Of a DNA stretch of 49,407 bases, positions 1-6,750 are shown piece after piece. Under the pieces are notes generated by a model, which made no database searches, was not told the DNA's origin, and saw nothing but the letters and a program-made list of their open reading frames with translations. A program made the position numbers and the translations under genes. Position 1 is the stretch's first letter. The number at the start of each line of letters is the position of its first letter. Origin of the DNA: Ensifer sp. LCM 4579 (GTDB lineage: Bacteria > Pseudomonadota > Alphaproteobacteria > Rhizobiales > Rhizobiaceae); assembly GCF_001854885.1 (NCBI RefSeq), contig NZ_MDDV01000061.1, forward strand, positions 19,744-69,150. The letters are read 5' to 3'.

Positions 1-1402
1 GCGCCCGTTCGGCGGCATTGTTGGTGAGGCAGATGCGGCCGTCGCCGAGGAAGGACGTGAATCCGTCCCAGCGCTTCAGCATGTAATCGATCGGCTCAGT
101 GACCGGTGAACTGCGCGACAGCTTTGTTCGCTCAGATCGAAACCAAGCCTGAAGCTCATCGACGAGCGGACGGCTGTTCTTCTGACGTCGTTGCAGGCGT
201 TCGCTAGCGGCAAGTCCGTTGATGTCGCGCTCGACATCGAACAGCGCATCGATGCGTTTGACCGCCTCGAACGCAACCGGCGAGATCGCGGCAGCATTCT
301 TGCCGCGCTTGGCATTGGTGGCGATGTCGGCAAGCACGAAGAACTTGCGCCGTGAATGCGCCCAGCACAGCGCCTGCGTCAGCGGAGCAGGATCGCGATC
401 CACCTTGAATAGCGGATTGTAGCCGCCATAGGCGTCCGCTTGCAGGATGCCGGTGAAGGTTTTGAGATGGCGCTCGGGATGCTCCTGCCGCCGATCGCGC
501 GAGGCATAATAGAGCGCCGCCGGCGGCGATGTTCCGCCGAACGGCCGGTCATCCCGGACATAGGTCCAGATGCGGCCCGTGTCGGTCTTGCCCTTCGCCA
601 GGATCGGCACGGTCGTGTCGTCACCATGCAGCCGTTCGGCGGCCAGCACATGCGCCTCGATCAGCGCATGCACCGGCTTCAGCGCGGTGGTGCAGGTCCC
701 GACCTGGTCGGCGAGCGTCGACAGGCTGAGATCGATGCCTTCGCGGGCATAGCGCTCGCTCTGCCGATTCAGCGGCTGATGCTGACCGAACTTCTCGAAC
801 AGGATCATTGCCAAGAGGTTCGGTCCGGCAAAGCCGCGCGGCGTTACATGGAAAGGTGCCGGCGGCTGGGTGATCTTCTCGCATTCGCGGCAGGAAAACT
901 TCTCGCGCACGGTTTGGATCACCTTCCACTGACGCGGGATCACCTCCAGCGTCTCGGTGACGTCTTCACCCAGCTTCGCCAGTTTGGCCGAGCCGCAGCA
1001 CGGGCAATTCGCTGGTGCCGCAATGACGACGCGCTCGCGCGGCAGATGCTCTGGGAAAGGCTTGCGGGATGGACGCTTGCGCTCGAAGGCGCTGACCGCC
1101 GAGGAGCGTGCCGCCATCTCCGCCGCCACTTCGTCTTCGCTGGCGTCAGCCTCCAGTTCCTCGAGCTGCAGCTCCATCTGTTCGAGAAGCCGGGCTTTGC
1201 GCTCCGACCGGCTGCCATGGATGTCGCGCTTCAGCTTCGCGATCTCCAGCCGGAGCCGTGCGATCAGCGCATCCGAATGCGAGTTCACGGCCTGGGCGCG
1301 AGCGGCGAGCGCCTCGGCTTCACGGCGAGCCGCACGCTCGGCGAGGATCATCGCATGCGCGCTGGCAAGGTCGTCGGGAAGCTGATCGGCCGCATCGGTC
1401 AT
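1..1402 (-). CDS. tnpC: IS66 transposase TnpC (C-terminus beyond window)
   Basis: About 467 residues are visible from ATG at 1402 to the window edge without a stop. The N-terminal third is a Glu/Arg-rich helical segment. It is followed by a zinc-binding motif (CPCCGS, then CRECEK about 35 residues later) near residues 125-170. The DDE catalytic domain shows the first Asp in HGDDTTVPIL, the second in LQADAYGGY, and the Glu in NNAAERA just before the edge. IS66 transposases are normally 510-550 aa, so only a short C-terminal tail is missing. The gene starts 45 bp after tnpB. TnpC is the strand-transfer enzyme; TnpA and TnpB are accessory proteins needed by this IS family. No frameshift was found on translation by eye. 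Confidence 0.93.
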   Translation of the reverse strand, partial: MTDAADQLPDDLASAHAMILAERAARREAEALAARAQAVNSHSDALIARLRLEIAKLKRDIHGSRSERKARLLEQMELQLEELEADASEDEVAAEMAARSSAVSAFERKRPSRKPFPEHLPRERVVIAAPANCPCCGSAKLAKLGEDVTETLEVIPRQWKVIQTVREKFSCRECEKITQPPAPFHVTPRGFAGPNLLAMILFEKFGQHQPLNRQSERYAREGIDLSLSTLADQVGTCTTALKPVHALIEAHVLAAERLHGDDTTVPILAKGKTDTGRIWTYVRDDRPFGGTSPPAALYYASRDRRQEHPERHLKTFTGILQADAYGGYNPLFKVDRDPAPLTQALCWAHSRRKFFVLADIATNAKRGKNAAAISPVAFEAVKRIDALFDVERDINGLAASERLQRRQKNSRPLVDELQAWFRSERTKLSRSSPVTEPIDYMLKRWDGFTSFLGDGRICLTNNAAERA

Positions 1403-1447
1403 GGCGGGATGGAATCATATTCGCTCCCGCCGTGCCAGCGATTTTGC

Positions 1448-1795
1448 TCATCCCGCCGACGTCGGACGCCAGGTTTTTTGTGGCATTCGCCAGTCGATGC
1501 CTTCGAGCAAATAGCCGAGCTGGGCGGGCGTGATAACCACCGTGCCGTCGGCCGCCGATGGCCAGATGAAGCGGCCGCGTTCGAGCTTCTTCGTGAACAG
1601 GCAGGCCCCCTGGCCGTCATGCCAGATCACCTTGATCAGCCCGCCGCTCCGGCCCCGGAAGACGAAGAGATGGCCGCTCATCGGATCGCGCTTCAACGTC
1701 TCCTGCACCATCAGCGACAGGCCGGGAAAGCCTCTCCGCATGTCGGTATAGCCCGTCGCCAGCCAGACCTTCACACCGCTCGGGACCGGGATCAT
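1448..1795 (-). CDS. tnpB: IS66 accessory protein TnpB (IS66 Orf2)
   Basis: The 115-aa product has the hallmark IS66 Orf2 sequence: IPVPSGVKVWLATGYTDMR at the N-terminus, SGHLFVFRGR in the middle and WPSAADGTVVIT, then LGYLLEGIDW near the C-terminus. Its ATG overlaps the tnpA stop by 4 bp (1792-1795), which implies translational coupling. The protein is required for IS66 transposition, but its biochemical role is not established. Length and motifs are normal for the family, so it looks intact. Confidence 0.95.
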   Translation of the reverse strand: MIPVPSGVKVWLATGYTDMRRGFPGLSLMVQETLKRDPMSGHLFVFRGRSGGLIKVIWHDGQGACLFTKKLERGRFIWPSAADGTVVITPAQLGYLLEGIDWRMPQKTWRPTSAG

Positions 1796-2187
1796 CGCCG
1801 CTCCAGAACATCGAGGATGCGGGCCAAGGCTTCGGTGTCAATGTCACTCTCGACCCGCAGGCGACGGCCGCCGCCAAGCTCGATCATCACCATGCTTGCC
1901 TTCTTGCGCGGCCGGGAGACCGGCGGCGGCTCGGCCGGGATCGATGGCGCAGGCAGCGCTTCGACGACCTCCACCGGAACGAGTTGCGGGACCGACGGCG
2001 CGGAGATTTGGCAGAGCTCCTTGCGCCAGCGGAAGAGCTGGCTCACATGAATGCCGGCCGAGTGAGCGATCTCTGAAACACTTGCGCCTGACTCAAGCGT
2101 CGCTGCGACCAGCCGCTCCTTCTCCTCCCGAGACCAGCGCCGACGCCGCTCGACCGACGTAATGACCTCAATCTGATGCTTCGTCAT
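1792..2187 (-). CDS. tnpA: IS66 accessory protein TnpA, helix-turn-helix
   Basis: This 131-aa first gene of the IS starts at ATG 2187, with AGGAG about 8 nt upstream. Residues 10-50 carry the IS3/IS66-type HTH: RRRWSREEKERLVAATLE, then GASVSEIAHSAGIHVSQLFRWRKEL. A Pro-rich linker follows, then a C-terminal segment with MVMIELGGGRRLRVE that is common to IS66 TnpA proteins. It is the probable DNA-binding component. The gene looks complete and in frame with no sign of decay. Confidence 0.93.
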   Translation of the reverse strand: MTKHQIEVITSVERRRRWSREEKERLVAATLESGASVSEIAHSAGIHVSQLFRWRKELCQISAPSVPQLVPVEVVEALPAPSIPAEPPPVSRPRKKASMVMIELGGGRRLRVESDIDTEALARILDVLERR

Positions 2188-2196
2188 AGGACTACT

Positions 2197-2214
2197 CCTA
2201 GTGCTTGCACTAGG
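2197..2214. promoter_or_regulatory. Perfect palindrome in the tnpA leader
   Basis: CCTAGTGC and GCACTAGG form an 8-bp perfect inverted repeat with a TT spacer, about 10 bp upstream of the tnpA start codon and next to its ribosome-binding site. It could be an operator for TnpA or a leader hairpin limiting translation of the IS. Only the symmetry is seen; the function is inferred. Confidence 0.45.
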
Positions 2215-2270
2215 ACTTGCAGCCTTCAGCCTAACTCAGCAAGGCGGCCGTCACCGGAGGGGTACGTCCT

Positions 2271-2576
2271 TCAGCCGTTTCCGCTTGGTGCTTTCCAAAG
2301 CACGCGTTTCGTCGAGCCTTTACCGATCACAACCTGCCACCTTTTGAATCCTGCTCGGTAGTCTCCCGTTGAGTCTAGCTGGTCGTGAAGCGTGATCGCA
2401 GCAAATGAGGCGGAGGAACGCTCTCTCTTCGCCCGAACAATAAGCCGCGTATCGGTTCTGATGACGGCCCCTAGGGAAACTCTGCCTCGATCCGGATCAA
2501 AGATGCTGCCTTCGTCTACCTCGACACGGACATCCGGGACAATAAGGCCCTGCCAATTGTCACTTCCCTCACTCAT
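2271..2576 (-). CDS. Hypothetical protein abutting the IS66 end
   Basis: The frame encodes 101 aa, beginning MSEGSDNWQG and ending in KAPSGNG. The interior has ordinary protein character (alternating hydrophobic and charged residues, IVPDVRVEVDEG, VIRTDTRLIVRAK), so it is likelier to be a gene than a chance frame. I recognise no family. No clear ribosome-binding site precedes the ATG at 2576. A second ATG at 2595 opens a short frame (MTDQKQFYE then stop) that overlaps it out of phase. The stop codon lies 6 bp from the proposed IS end, so the original C-terminus may have been replaced by the insertion, making this a truncated gene. Confidence 0.45.
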   Translation of the reverse strand: MSEGSDNWQGLIVPDVRVEVDEGSIFDPDRGRVSLGAVIRTDTRLIVRAKRERSSASFAAITLHDQLDSTGDYRAGFKRWQVVIGKGSTKRVLWKAPSGNG

Positions 2577-3087
2577 AGAATTGTTTCTGATCGGTCATCC
2601 CTTCTCCTCGTCCAAGCATGCGAGCCACCGCGATCTTCGCCGATCCTCTGTACTGGCGCTCGGAAACAGATCCGGCGCGGACTCCCCACGGGGCATCGAT
2701 CACGGCGGATCCGACGGGGCACGCGTCCTGTCACCGCGTGAATTCACCGTCGGCGCGTTTGGGAGCGCCGAACCTCTCAGCCTTATCCTGCCTCGAACGG
2801 AATACGAGGCGACTGTGCTGATCGGTCATGTCGACAAAGCGCCTGCGGCTGTCTTTCTTTCGGGAGAGCTTGCTTTCGAGTTCTTTATATGCCGGCGTCG
2901 ACTGGGCGTACTTAATGCGTACACATTGGGCGATGCGTAGGTGCGCTGTACGCTTTGATACACGCCGACGTTGACTCTTTTCAAGATATCTAGACGCATG
3001 GCTATCACAGCGCGCAATGGGCTTTGTTACCTAACCGCGTGAATAAGGTTGAGAATACTGCCTCGCTTTGCTAGCAGAGGGAACCAT
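2577..3087. other. Intergenic stretch with no convincing gene
   Basis: About 510 bp separate the unknown ORF from the tRNA. One plus-strand frame stays open to 2940 and yields a partly protein-like tail (around LILPRTEYEATVLIGHV at 2788-2838), but it has no plausible start or ribosome-binding site and its first half is low-quality. It may be a decayed gene. The last 60 bp hold the presumed tRNA promoter. Confidence 0.4.
3049..3077 (+). promoter_or_regulatory. Possible sigma-70-type promoter of the tRNA-Leu gene
   Basis: TTGAGA (3049-3054), a 17-bp spacer and TAGCAG (3072-3077) end 10 bp before the first base of the tRNA. The -35 is good and the -10 is poor against the consensus. Position and spacing fit a tRNA promoter, but the assignment is weak. 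Confidence 0.35.
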
Positions 3088-3378
3088 GCGGACGTGGTGG
3101 AATCGGTAGACACAAGGGACTTAGACGCAATTTGAGTGCACCAGCGGAAACGCTGGCTGTAGAACTGCTCAAAGTCGGGGAAACCTGTCAGATGGCGATC
3201 CCGAGCCAAGCCCTCTTAGGGGAAGGTGTAGAGACTAGACGGGCAGCACCTAAGGCGAAAGCTAGGGTGAAGGTATAGTCCAGACCACAAACGCCGTGAG
3301 GCGGCGGCGAAAGCCGTAGATGGTAAGAAAATCCCTCGGCCTTTGGCTGTGCGGGTTCGAGTCCCGCCGTCCGCACCA
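3088..3378 (+). tRNA. tRNA-Leu(UAA), interrupted by a group I intron
   Basis: The exons 3088-3122 and 3328-3378 join to an 86-nt tRNA. The acceptor stem GCGGACG/CGTCCGC is perfect (7 bp). The D arm is GTG/CAC with a GG-containing loop. The anticodon stem is AGGGA/TCCCT with the loop C-U-U-A-A-A-A, giving anticodon UAA. A long class II variable arm (CGGCCTTTGGCTGT) and the T arm GCGGG-TTCGAGT-CCCGC follow. CCA is encoded (3376-3378). The intron lies between U34 and A35, the site used by tRNA-Leu(UAA) introns of cyanobacteria and plastids. The long variable arm together with UAA leaves little doubt about leucine identity. Confidence 0.95.
3123..3327 (+). ncRNA. Group I intron (IC3-like) within tRNA-Leu(UAA)
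   Basis: This 205-nt intron starts right after the exon U and ends with G (3327), as group I introns do. The exon end ACUU pairs with GAGU at 3134-3137, leaving the required U.G pair at the 5' splice site (P1). P2 is CCAGCG-GAAA-CGCTGG (3141-3156) with a GNRA loop. A P-like element GGGGAAACC lies near 3177-3185. The R element contains GACTA (3233-3237), and the S element AAGGTATAGTCC (3270-3281) contains TAGTC (3276-3280); together they form P7. P8 can form from CCTA (3249-3252) and TAGG (3263-3266). There is no ORF, so any mobility would need help in trans. Self-splicing is expected from the family but not shown. Confidence 0.92.
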
Positions 3379-3397
3379 TCGCAGATGCCGGAATGCT

Positions 3398-3459
3398 GCC
3401 ACGCCTCTCCGTTGCGCCGTTCGGACGCAACGCGCAATTCGCGGCTCTAGGGGCGTGGC
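3398..3459. terminator. Nested inverted repeats after the tRNA
   Basis: GCCACGCC (3398-3405) pairs with GGCGTGGC (3452-3459). Inside it, CGTTGCG (3410-3416) pairs with CGCAACG (3426-3432). The structure lies between the convergent tRNA and the minus-strand gene ending at 3479, so it may stop transcription from both sides. There is no T tract, so the terminator call is tentative. Confidence 0.35.
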
Positions 3460-3478
3460 TATCGCCTTCTATCAACGT

Positions 3479-3766
3479 CTATTGCGCCGGAGCCGGTTGC
3501 GTGCCCTCGCCGCCCGAAGGTGCAGGAGTGGCCTCGCCGCCCGAAGGTGCCGGAGCGGCCTCACCACCCCCCGCGGGAGCTTCGACGTTGGGCGCATTCA
3601 CATTGACGTCGGTACCGCCGCCACCGCCGCCGCCGTAAAACAGATCACCGCCGCCGAACAGGAAAAAGGCTCCGACCAGCACCAGAACCACGACTATGGC
3701 GGCCACGGCCCAACCGCCGCCGCCACTTCCGCCCGTATTGATTACGGTTGGGTCTCTATCAGCCAT
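3479..3766 (-). CDS. Small single-pass membrane protein with Gly/Pro/Ala-rich tail
   Basis: This 95-aa product starts at ATG 3766 behind a good ribosome-binding site (AAGGAGA). A short polar N-terminus (residues 1-18) is followed by one hydrophobic helix (about 19-41, AVAAIVVVLVLVGAFFLF). Next come a poly-Gly stretch, an Asn/Val segment (TDVNVNAPNVEAP) and imperfect repeats of APSGGEA/TPAPSGGEG to the end. The topology is probably N-in with a low-complexity periplasmic tail. Proteins of this look are common in Rhizobiaceae, but I know no assigned function. The low-complexity tail makes homology calls unreliable. Confidence 0.8.
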   Translation of the reverse strand: MADRDPTVINTGGSGGGGWAVAAIVVVLVLVGAFFLFGGGDLFYGGGGGGGTDVNVNAPNVEAPAGGGEAAPAPSGGEATPAPSGGEGTQPAPAQ

Positions 3767-4177
3767 TGACGTTCTCCTTCAATTGACGCCGCTGATTTAA
3801 CCCACTTGCGGTGAATAGGTTCCAATAAGAAGAGTGAAGAAGAAAAGGACGTCCAGCGCTACCGATCGCCAGAAAGGCACTCCGAATACGACAACAAAAG
3901 CGGCCGCAACCTGCGCCGGAGCGCGGAATATCCGGGTTTATCGGACCGTCTATTAGCTTGCGTCTTTATTGAGCGGCTGACATCGCTGCGCAGCACCACG
4001 ATGGCGGGCAGATTGGCGGCTAGTACCTCACCGACGGGAAGCGCTTCCCGCTGCATCTTGATCCTGCGCAATAAATCCGCGCAAACCCCTGATTCGGCAG
4101 GGTCTTAATCAGTGCGCGTTTCTGGCATGGTGACGGTGCATCGAAATCGTCCTGCACCGGTGGCTGAGGGTAAATCC
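3767..4177. other. Intergenic stretch without a recognisable gene
   Basis: Frames here are short and lack ribosome-binding sites or protein-like composition. The proximal part carries the start region of the minus-strand membrane protein gene. No repeat or RNA signature was recognised in the remainder. Confidence 0.4.
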
Positions 4178-4417
4178 GTGCATCCAATGCGAGCGTCCAG
4201 CTACGTTCCCCTATTTCCAGACGACCTGGCAGCGATTCAGCGGGTATTCGATCAGCTATGCCGTGAAAACCGGTGGTCGCGCGCCAGCGCACCGGCGCAA
4301 CGTTACGGAAGGATGCTGATCGACAGCTATCAGGCGGGCACGCGCGACGAGGAGCTTCTTCTTCTCGCCGGCCGCTCATTCGTCAGTCTCGCTCGCGAGC
4401 AAAGGAGTCCTGCGTGA
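4178..4417 (+). CDS. Small hypothetical protein, first of a coupled pair
   Basis: The product is about 79 aa and starts at GTG 4178, preceded by GAGGG at a 7-nt spacing. The ATG at 4187 is in frame and is an alternative start without a good ribosome-binding site. The body (YVPLFPDDLAAIQRVFDQLC, then RYGRMLIDSYQAG and EELLLLAGRSFV) looks like a compact all-helical protein. No family was recognised. Its TGA overlaps the GTG of the next gene (4414-4417), so the two are translationally coupled and probably act together. Confidence 0.7.
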   Translation: MHPMRASSYVPLFPDDLAAIQRVFDQLCRENRWSRASAPAQRYGRMLIDSYQAGTRDEELLLLAGRSFVSLAREQRSPA

Positions 4418-4590
4418 CCGACCAAGTCCAGGTGGATCGCGACGACCTTGCCGAGATGCGCCGCGCCATCGATGCAAGAATGGACGATTTCGCCAATGCC
4501 ATCGAGGCGCGTCAGGCGGAGTTGCGCGCAAGAGACAGCTTCGCCCCGCGCACAGGCTGGTTCCGAATGATCATCCGCAAGCCGCGCTGA
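4414..4590 (+). CDS. Small hypothetical protein, second of a coupled pair
   Basis: The product is 58 aa from GTG 4414, with AAAGGAG at a good distance upstream. It is highly charged and predicted helical in residues 5-45 (DDLAEMRRAIDARMDDFANA, then EARQAELRARD), followed by a basic tail WFRMIIRKPR. The GTGA overlap with the upstream gene supports this start over any longer reading. It could be a small coiled-coil partner of the upstream protein. No family was recognised. Confidence 0.7.
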   Translation: MTDQVQVDRDDLAEMRRAIDARMDDFANAIEARQAELRARDSFAPRTGWFRMIIRKPR

Positions 4591-4674
4591 ACGCCCGCGC
4601 CTTACGATCCAGCCTGCCGCTTTATCCAAGCGCCCGGCGGGCGCTTCAGCGATGCATTTCGGCCCCTTCTATGA

Positions 4675-4899
4675 TTATTCTCCGTGGTAGAAGAAGCAGT
4701 CGCAATCGGCTTTTTCGGCGTCCTCGCCCCGCCACACCCGGACGGCGAGTTTTGATGAATCGCCCTTGTCTTCCAGCCTTAACCCGAGCAGCGAAACTGC
4801 AGCTGCCTTGGCATTTGGCGCATCGATCCCGATGAGAGATCCCACCTGATGCACACCCTGTCGAGGGGTCCAGGTGAAGATCTGAACATTGTAATGCAT
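4675..4899 (-). CDS. Small hypothetical protein
   Basis: The 74-aa product starts at ATG 4899 with GGAGG 5 nt upstream, a strong signal. Features seen are an N-terminal MHYNVQIFTWTP strand-like segment, a central IDAPNAKAAAVSLLGLRLEDKG region resembling a small alpha/beta fold, and a C-terminus with WRGEDAEKADCDCFFYHGE. The two closely spaced cysteines near the end might bind a metal, but that is only an observation. It lies 86 bp downstream of the next minus-strand gene. I recognise no family. Confidence 0.75.
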   Translation of the reverse strand: MHYNVQIFTWTPRQGVHQVGSLIGIDAPNAKAAAVSLLGLRLEDKGDSSKLAVRVWRGEDAEKADCDCFFYHGE

Positions 4900-4985
4900 G
4901 GAAACCTCCGTCGCGTCGCCGCCAGGCAGATCGGCGGCAGATGTCTGGGCGAGCCTGTTCGCAAGCCCTTTCGGTGCATCAACCT

Positions 4986-5228
4986 TCAGCCGTCCTCGAC
5001 GGTCGCCTCAGGGCGATCTCCCCCATCCGCATGCTCGAAGTGCCAGTTCCCCGCCTCGTCCTGGAAGCTGATTTCCTCGTCCTCCCCACCGACCTGCTGT
5101 TCGGCAGCCGCGACCCTGGCAGCTGTTACCGCCATCTCGCGACTGGGAAAGGGCTCCGAATACGCATCTCCCGCCTTGTACGCCCAGCCTCCGTCGTGTG
5201 GAACGATGGAATAAACGATTCGAGCCAT
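4986..5228 (-). CDS. DUF2188-like small protein
   Basis: The 80-aa product starts at ATG 5228 behind GGGAGTGAAGA. It has the pattern of DUF2188 proteins: a beta strand YSIVPHDGGWAYKAGDA, a serine-led segment SEPFPSREMAVTAARVAAAEQQ with the conserved run of Ala/Arg, and a final strand ISFQDEAGNWHFEH. Function is unknown for the family. It is codirectional with the small gene at 4675-4899 and may share a transcript with it. The mosaic repeat at 5276-5412 lies directly upstream on its promoter side. Confidence 0.8.
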   Translation of the reverse strand: MARIVYSIVPHDGGWAYKAGDAYSEPFPSREMAVTAARVAAAEQQVGGEDEEISFQDEAGNWHFEHADGGDRPEATVEDG

Positions 5229-5275
5229 TCTTCACTCCCGTGGTAATCCCGGCCCGCCCTAAGGACGCTGCAACT

Positions 5276-5412
5276 CCCGAAAATCAGGGCCGATTTTCGG
5301 GATGCGCTACAGCGCCGCGCGTCTTGTAAGACGCGCAAAGGTCGCTGTAGCACTTTGAATTGCTGCATGTCTGTCTCCTTTAATCGAGGTCGATTAAAGG
5401 AGACATGCAGCA
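5276..5412. repeat. Mosaic palindromic repeat, copy 1 (three modules)
   Basis: Three hairpin modules are joined. The first is CCCGAAAATC/GATTTTCGGG (5276-5301). The second runs from CTACAGCG (5307) through GCGCGTC/GACGCGC to CGCTGTAG (5350) and on to CACTTTGA. The third is TGCTGCATGTCT...CTTTAATCG paired with CGATTAAAG...AGACATGCAGCA (5361-5412), with a 4-nt GTCT duplication in the left arm. The middle module recurs at 14441, 18825, 35411 and 43215. The form fits rhizobial intergenic mosaic elements. Confidence 0.8.
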
Positions 5413-5775
5413 GCGTGTGCGCACGCCCCCGCATGCTCCTCCTCGCCTGTGGTATTGCCAGGCGCGATCTTAACATAAATTAGCTATTGTCGTGCCATTT
5501 TTGAACGCCCCCTCAGCCGTTGGAAGCAGACGCTTATCCATAAGTTCGAGGACGTGAGGCAAGTCTCGCGTATGCAGGTGTTCAATCCCGCCAAATCGAC
5601 GACGCACGGTCCCGATGTCCGTCGATCTTCGCCTTGCGGCAAAGCGCTTGATTGCCGGGGCCGGCAGGAACTATGAGAATAGAATGCTGTTGTCAGAACG
5701 GGGCAGTCGACAGACCCTCAGTATTCGCTTCGCTGAAAAGGCCGCGTTGAGCGATCCCACCATGCCGGAGTATCC
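5413..5775. other. Intergenic stretch, nothing recognised
   Basis: No ORF with a ribosome-binding site is seen. An A/T-rich patch (TTAACATAAATTAGC near 5473) could hold a promoter, but it is about 300 bp from the next start codon. No repeat or RNA was identified. Confidence 0.35.
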
Positions 5776-6528
5776 ATGATCAGTGCCACGATCGTCACCG
5801 CCGCCATGCTCGCCATCGGCGACGAACTTCTCTCGGGCCGGACCAAGGACAAGAATATCGGCCATCTCGCCGATATGCTGACCCTGGTCGGAATCGATCT
5901 CCGCGAAGTCCGGATCGTCGCCGACGACGAGGCCGCGATCGTCGAGTCCGTCAATGCGCTTCGCGGCCGTTACGACCATGTCTTCACCTCGGGCGGCATA
6001 GGTCCGACTCACGACGACATAACCGCCGACGCGATCGCAAAGGCGTTCGGCGTCGAATGCATCCACGAGCCCAAGGCGATGGAGTTGCTCGGCGCAATGT
6101 ACAAGCGGCGCGGCATGGAGTTCACCGACTCCCGCAAGCGGATGGCGCGCATGCCCGTGGGGGCCGAGCACATCGTCAATCCCGTCTCCACGGCGCCGGG
6201 ATTCCGGATCGGCAATGTCTATGTCATGGCCGGTGTTCCGCAGGTGTTCCAGGCGATGCTCGATACCCTTCTGCCCACCCTGCATGCCGGCACGCCCATC
6301 CTGTCGCGCACGGTCCGCTCGCCCTTCGGTGAAGGGGAGATCGGCGTTCCCTTGACCGGGGTTCAAAAGAAGCACCCGCAGACGAGCATCGGTTCCTATC
6401 CGAAATTCGACGGCAAGAGCTTCTCTACCGATATCGTCATTCGAGCACGCGACGCTTCGTTTCTCGATGCCGCGGAAGCCGACGTGGCGGCCATGATCGA
6501 TGCCATCTCCCGGACCCGCGGGGGCTAA
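5776..6528 (+). CDS. Molybdopterin-binding (MoaB/CinA N-terminal-like) protein
   Basis: The 250-aa product starts at ATG 5776 with GGAG at a short distance. It carries the MoCF/MoaB fold: AIGDELLSGRTKDKN near residues 13-27 and TSGGIGPTHDDIT near residues 75-87, the two cofactor-site loops of this superfamily. The C-terminal third lacks the PncC nicotinamide-nucleotide deamidase domain of full CinA, so this is the short form. Such proteins are annotated as competence/damage-inducible CinA-like or molybdopterin-binding. The substrate is not proven, and FAD or nucleotide hydrolysis has been suggested for relatives. A hairpin repeat follows directly after its stop. Confidence 0.85.
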   Translation: MISATIVTAAMLAIGDELLSGRTKDKNIGHLADMLTLVGIDLREVRIVADDEAAIVESVNALRGRYDHVFTSGGIGPTHDDITADAIAKAFGVECIHEPKAMELLGAMYKRRGMEFTDSRKRMARMPVGAEHIVNPVSTAPGFRIGNVYVMAGVPQVFQAMLDTLLPTLHAGTPILSRTVRSPFGEGEIGVPLTGVQKKHPQTSIGSYPKFDGKSFSTDIVIRARDASFLDAAEADVAAMIDAISRTRGG

Positions 6529-6529
6529 G

Positions 6530-6595
6530 CGGATATCACGGGTGTTCCCACAATCATGATCGCAAAAATGTGGGACACTTTTGCTGAAACTGCTT
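6530..6595. repeat. Dispersed hairpin repeat type B, copy 1
   Basis: The core from 6557 reads TGATCGCAAAAATG, then TGGGACACTTTTGC, with GCAAAA and TTTTGC forming a hairpin around a conserved loop, and ends in GAAACTGCTT. A close copy lies at 26400-26499. Both copies sit immediately after a stop codon, so they may act as 3' end or stability elements. Confidence 0.7.
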
Positions 6596-6750
6596 GGCCA
6601 TGGATCACCTGCAGTCAGGCCTTATGCGGGTCTTGCACTGCGGGCGGCATTGCCAGTATTGGATGCTCAAATCACTGAAGCGCCGATGCTTCCGACCAAT
6701 GGCTATGGCGTTTCACGAGGTCCTGTTTTGACAATTTCGGAGTCCGCCGC

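Larger units (their letters stand above)
1..2265 (-). mobile_element. IS66-family insertion sequence, left part outside the window
   Basis: Three minus-strand genes in the canonical IS66 order (tnpA, tnpB, tnpC) occupy this segment, with tnpA and tnpB overlapping by 4 bp. All three frames are open, so the element may be functional. The tnpA-proximal end is placed near 2265, where the minus strand reads GTACCCC; IS66-family ends usually begin with GTA. The unknown ORF beyond it stops at 2271. The other terminus lies left of the window, so neither the inverted repeats nor the expected 8-bp target duplication can be checked. The exact boundary is an inference. Confidence 0.85.

Noticed and set aside
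440..2050. Long plus-strand open frame (536 codons) opposite the IS66 genes
   Set aside because: It lies antisense to three genes with clear IS66 motifs, is rich in Arg and Ala and lacks a family signature; it is a by-product of high-GC codon usage.
3188..3475. Minus-strand frame across the tRNA and intron
   Set aside because: The exons and intron core fully explain this sequence; the frame has no ribosome-binding site.
6728..6733. TTGACA before gpt, read as a -35 box
   Set aside because: It lies 17 bp from the start codon, so the matching -10 box would fall inside the gene.
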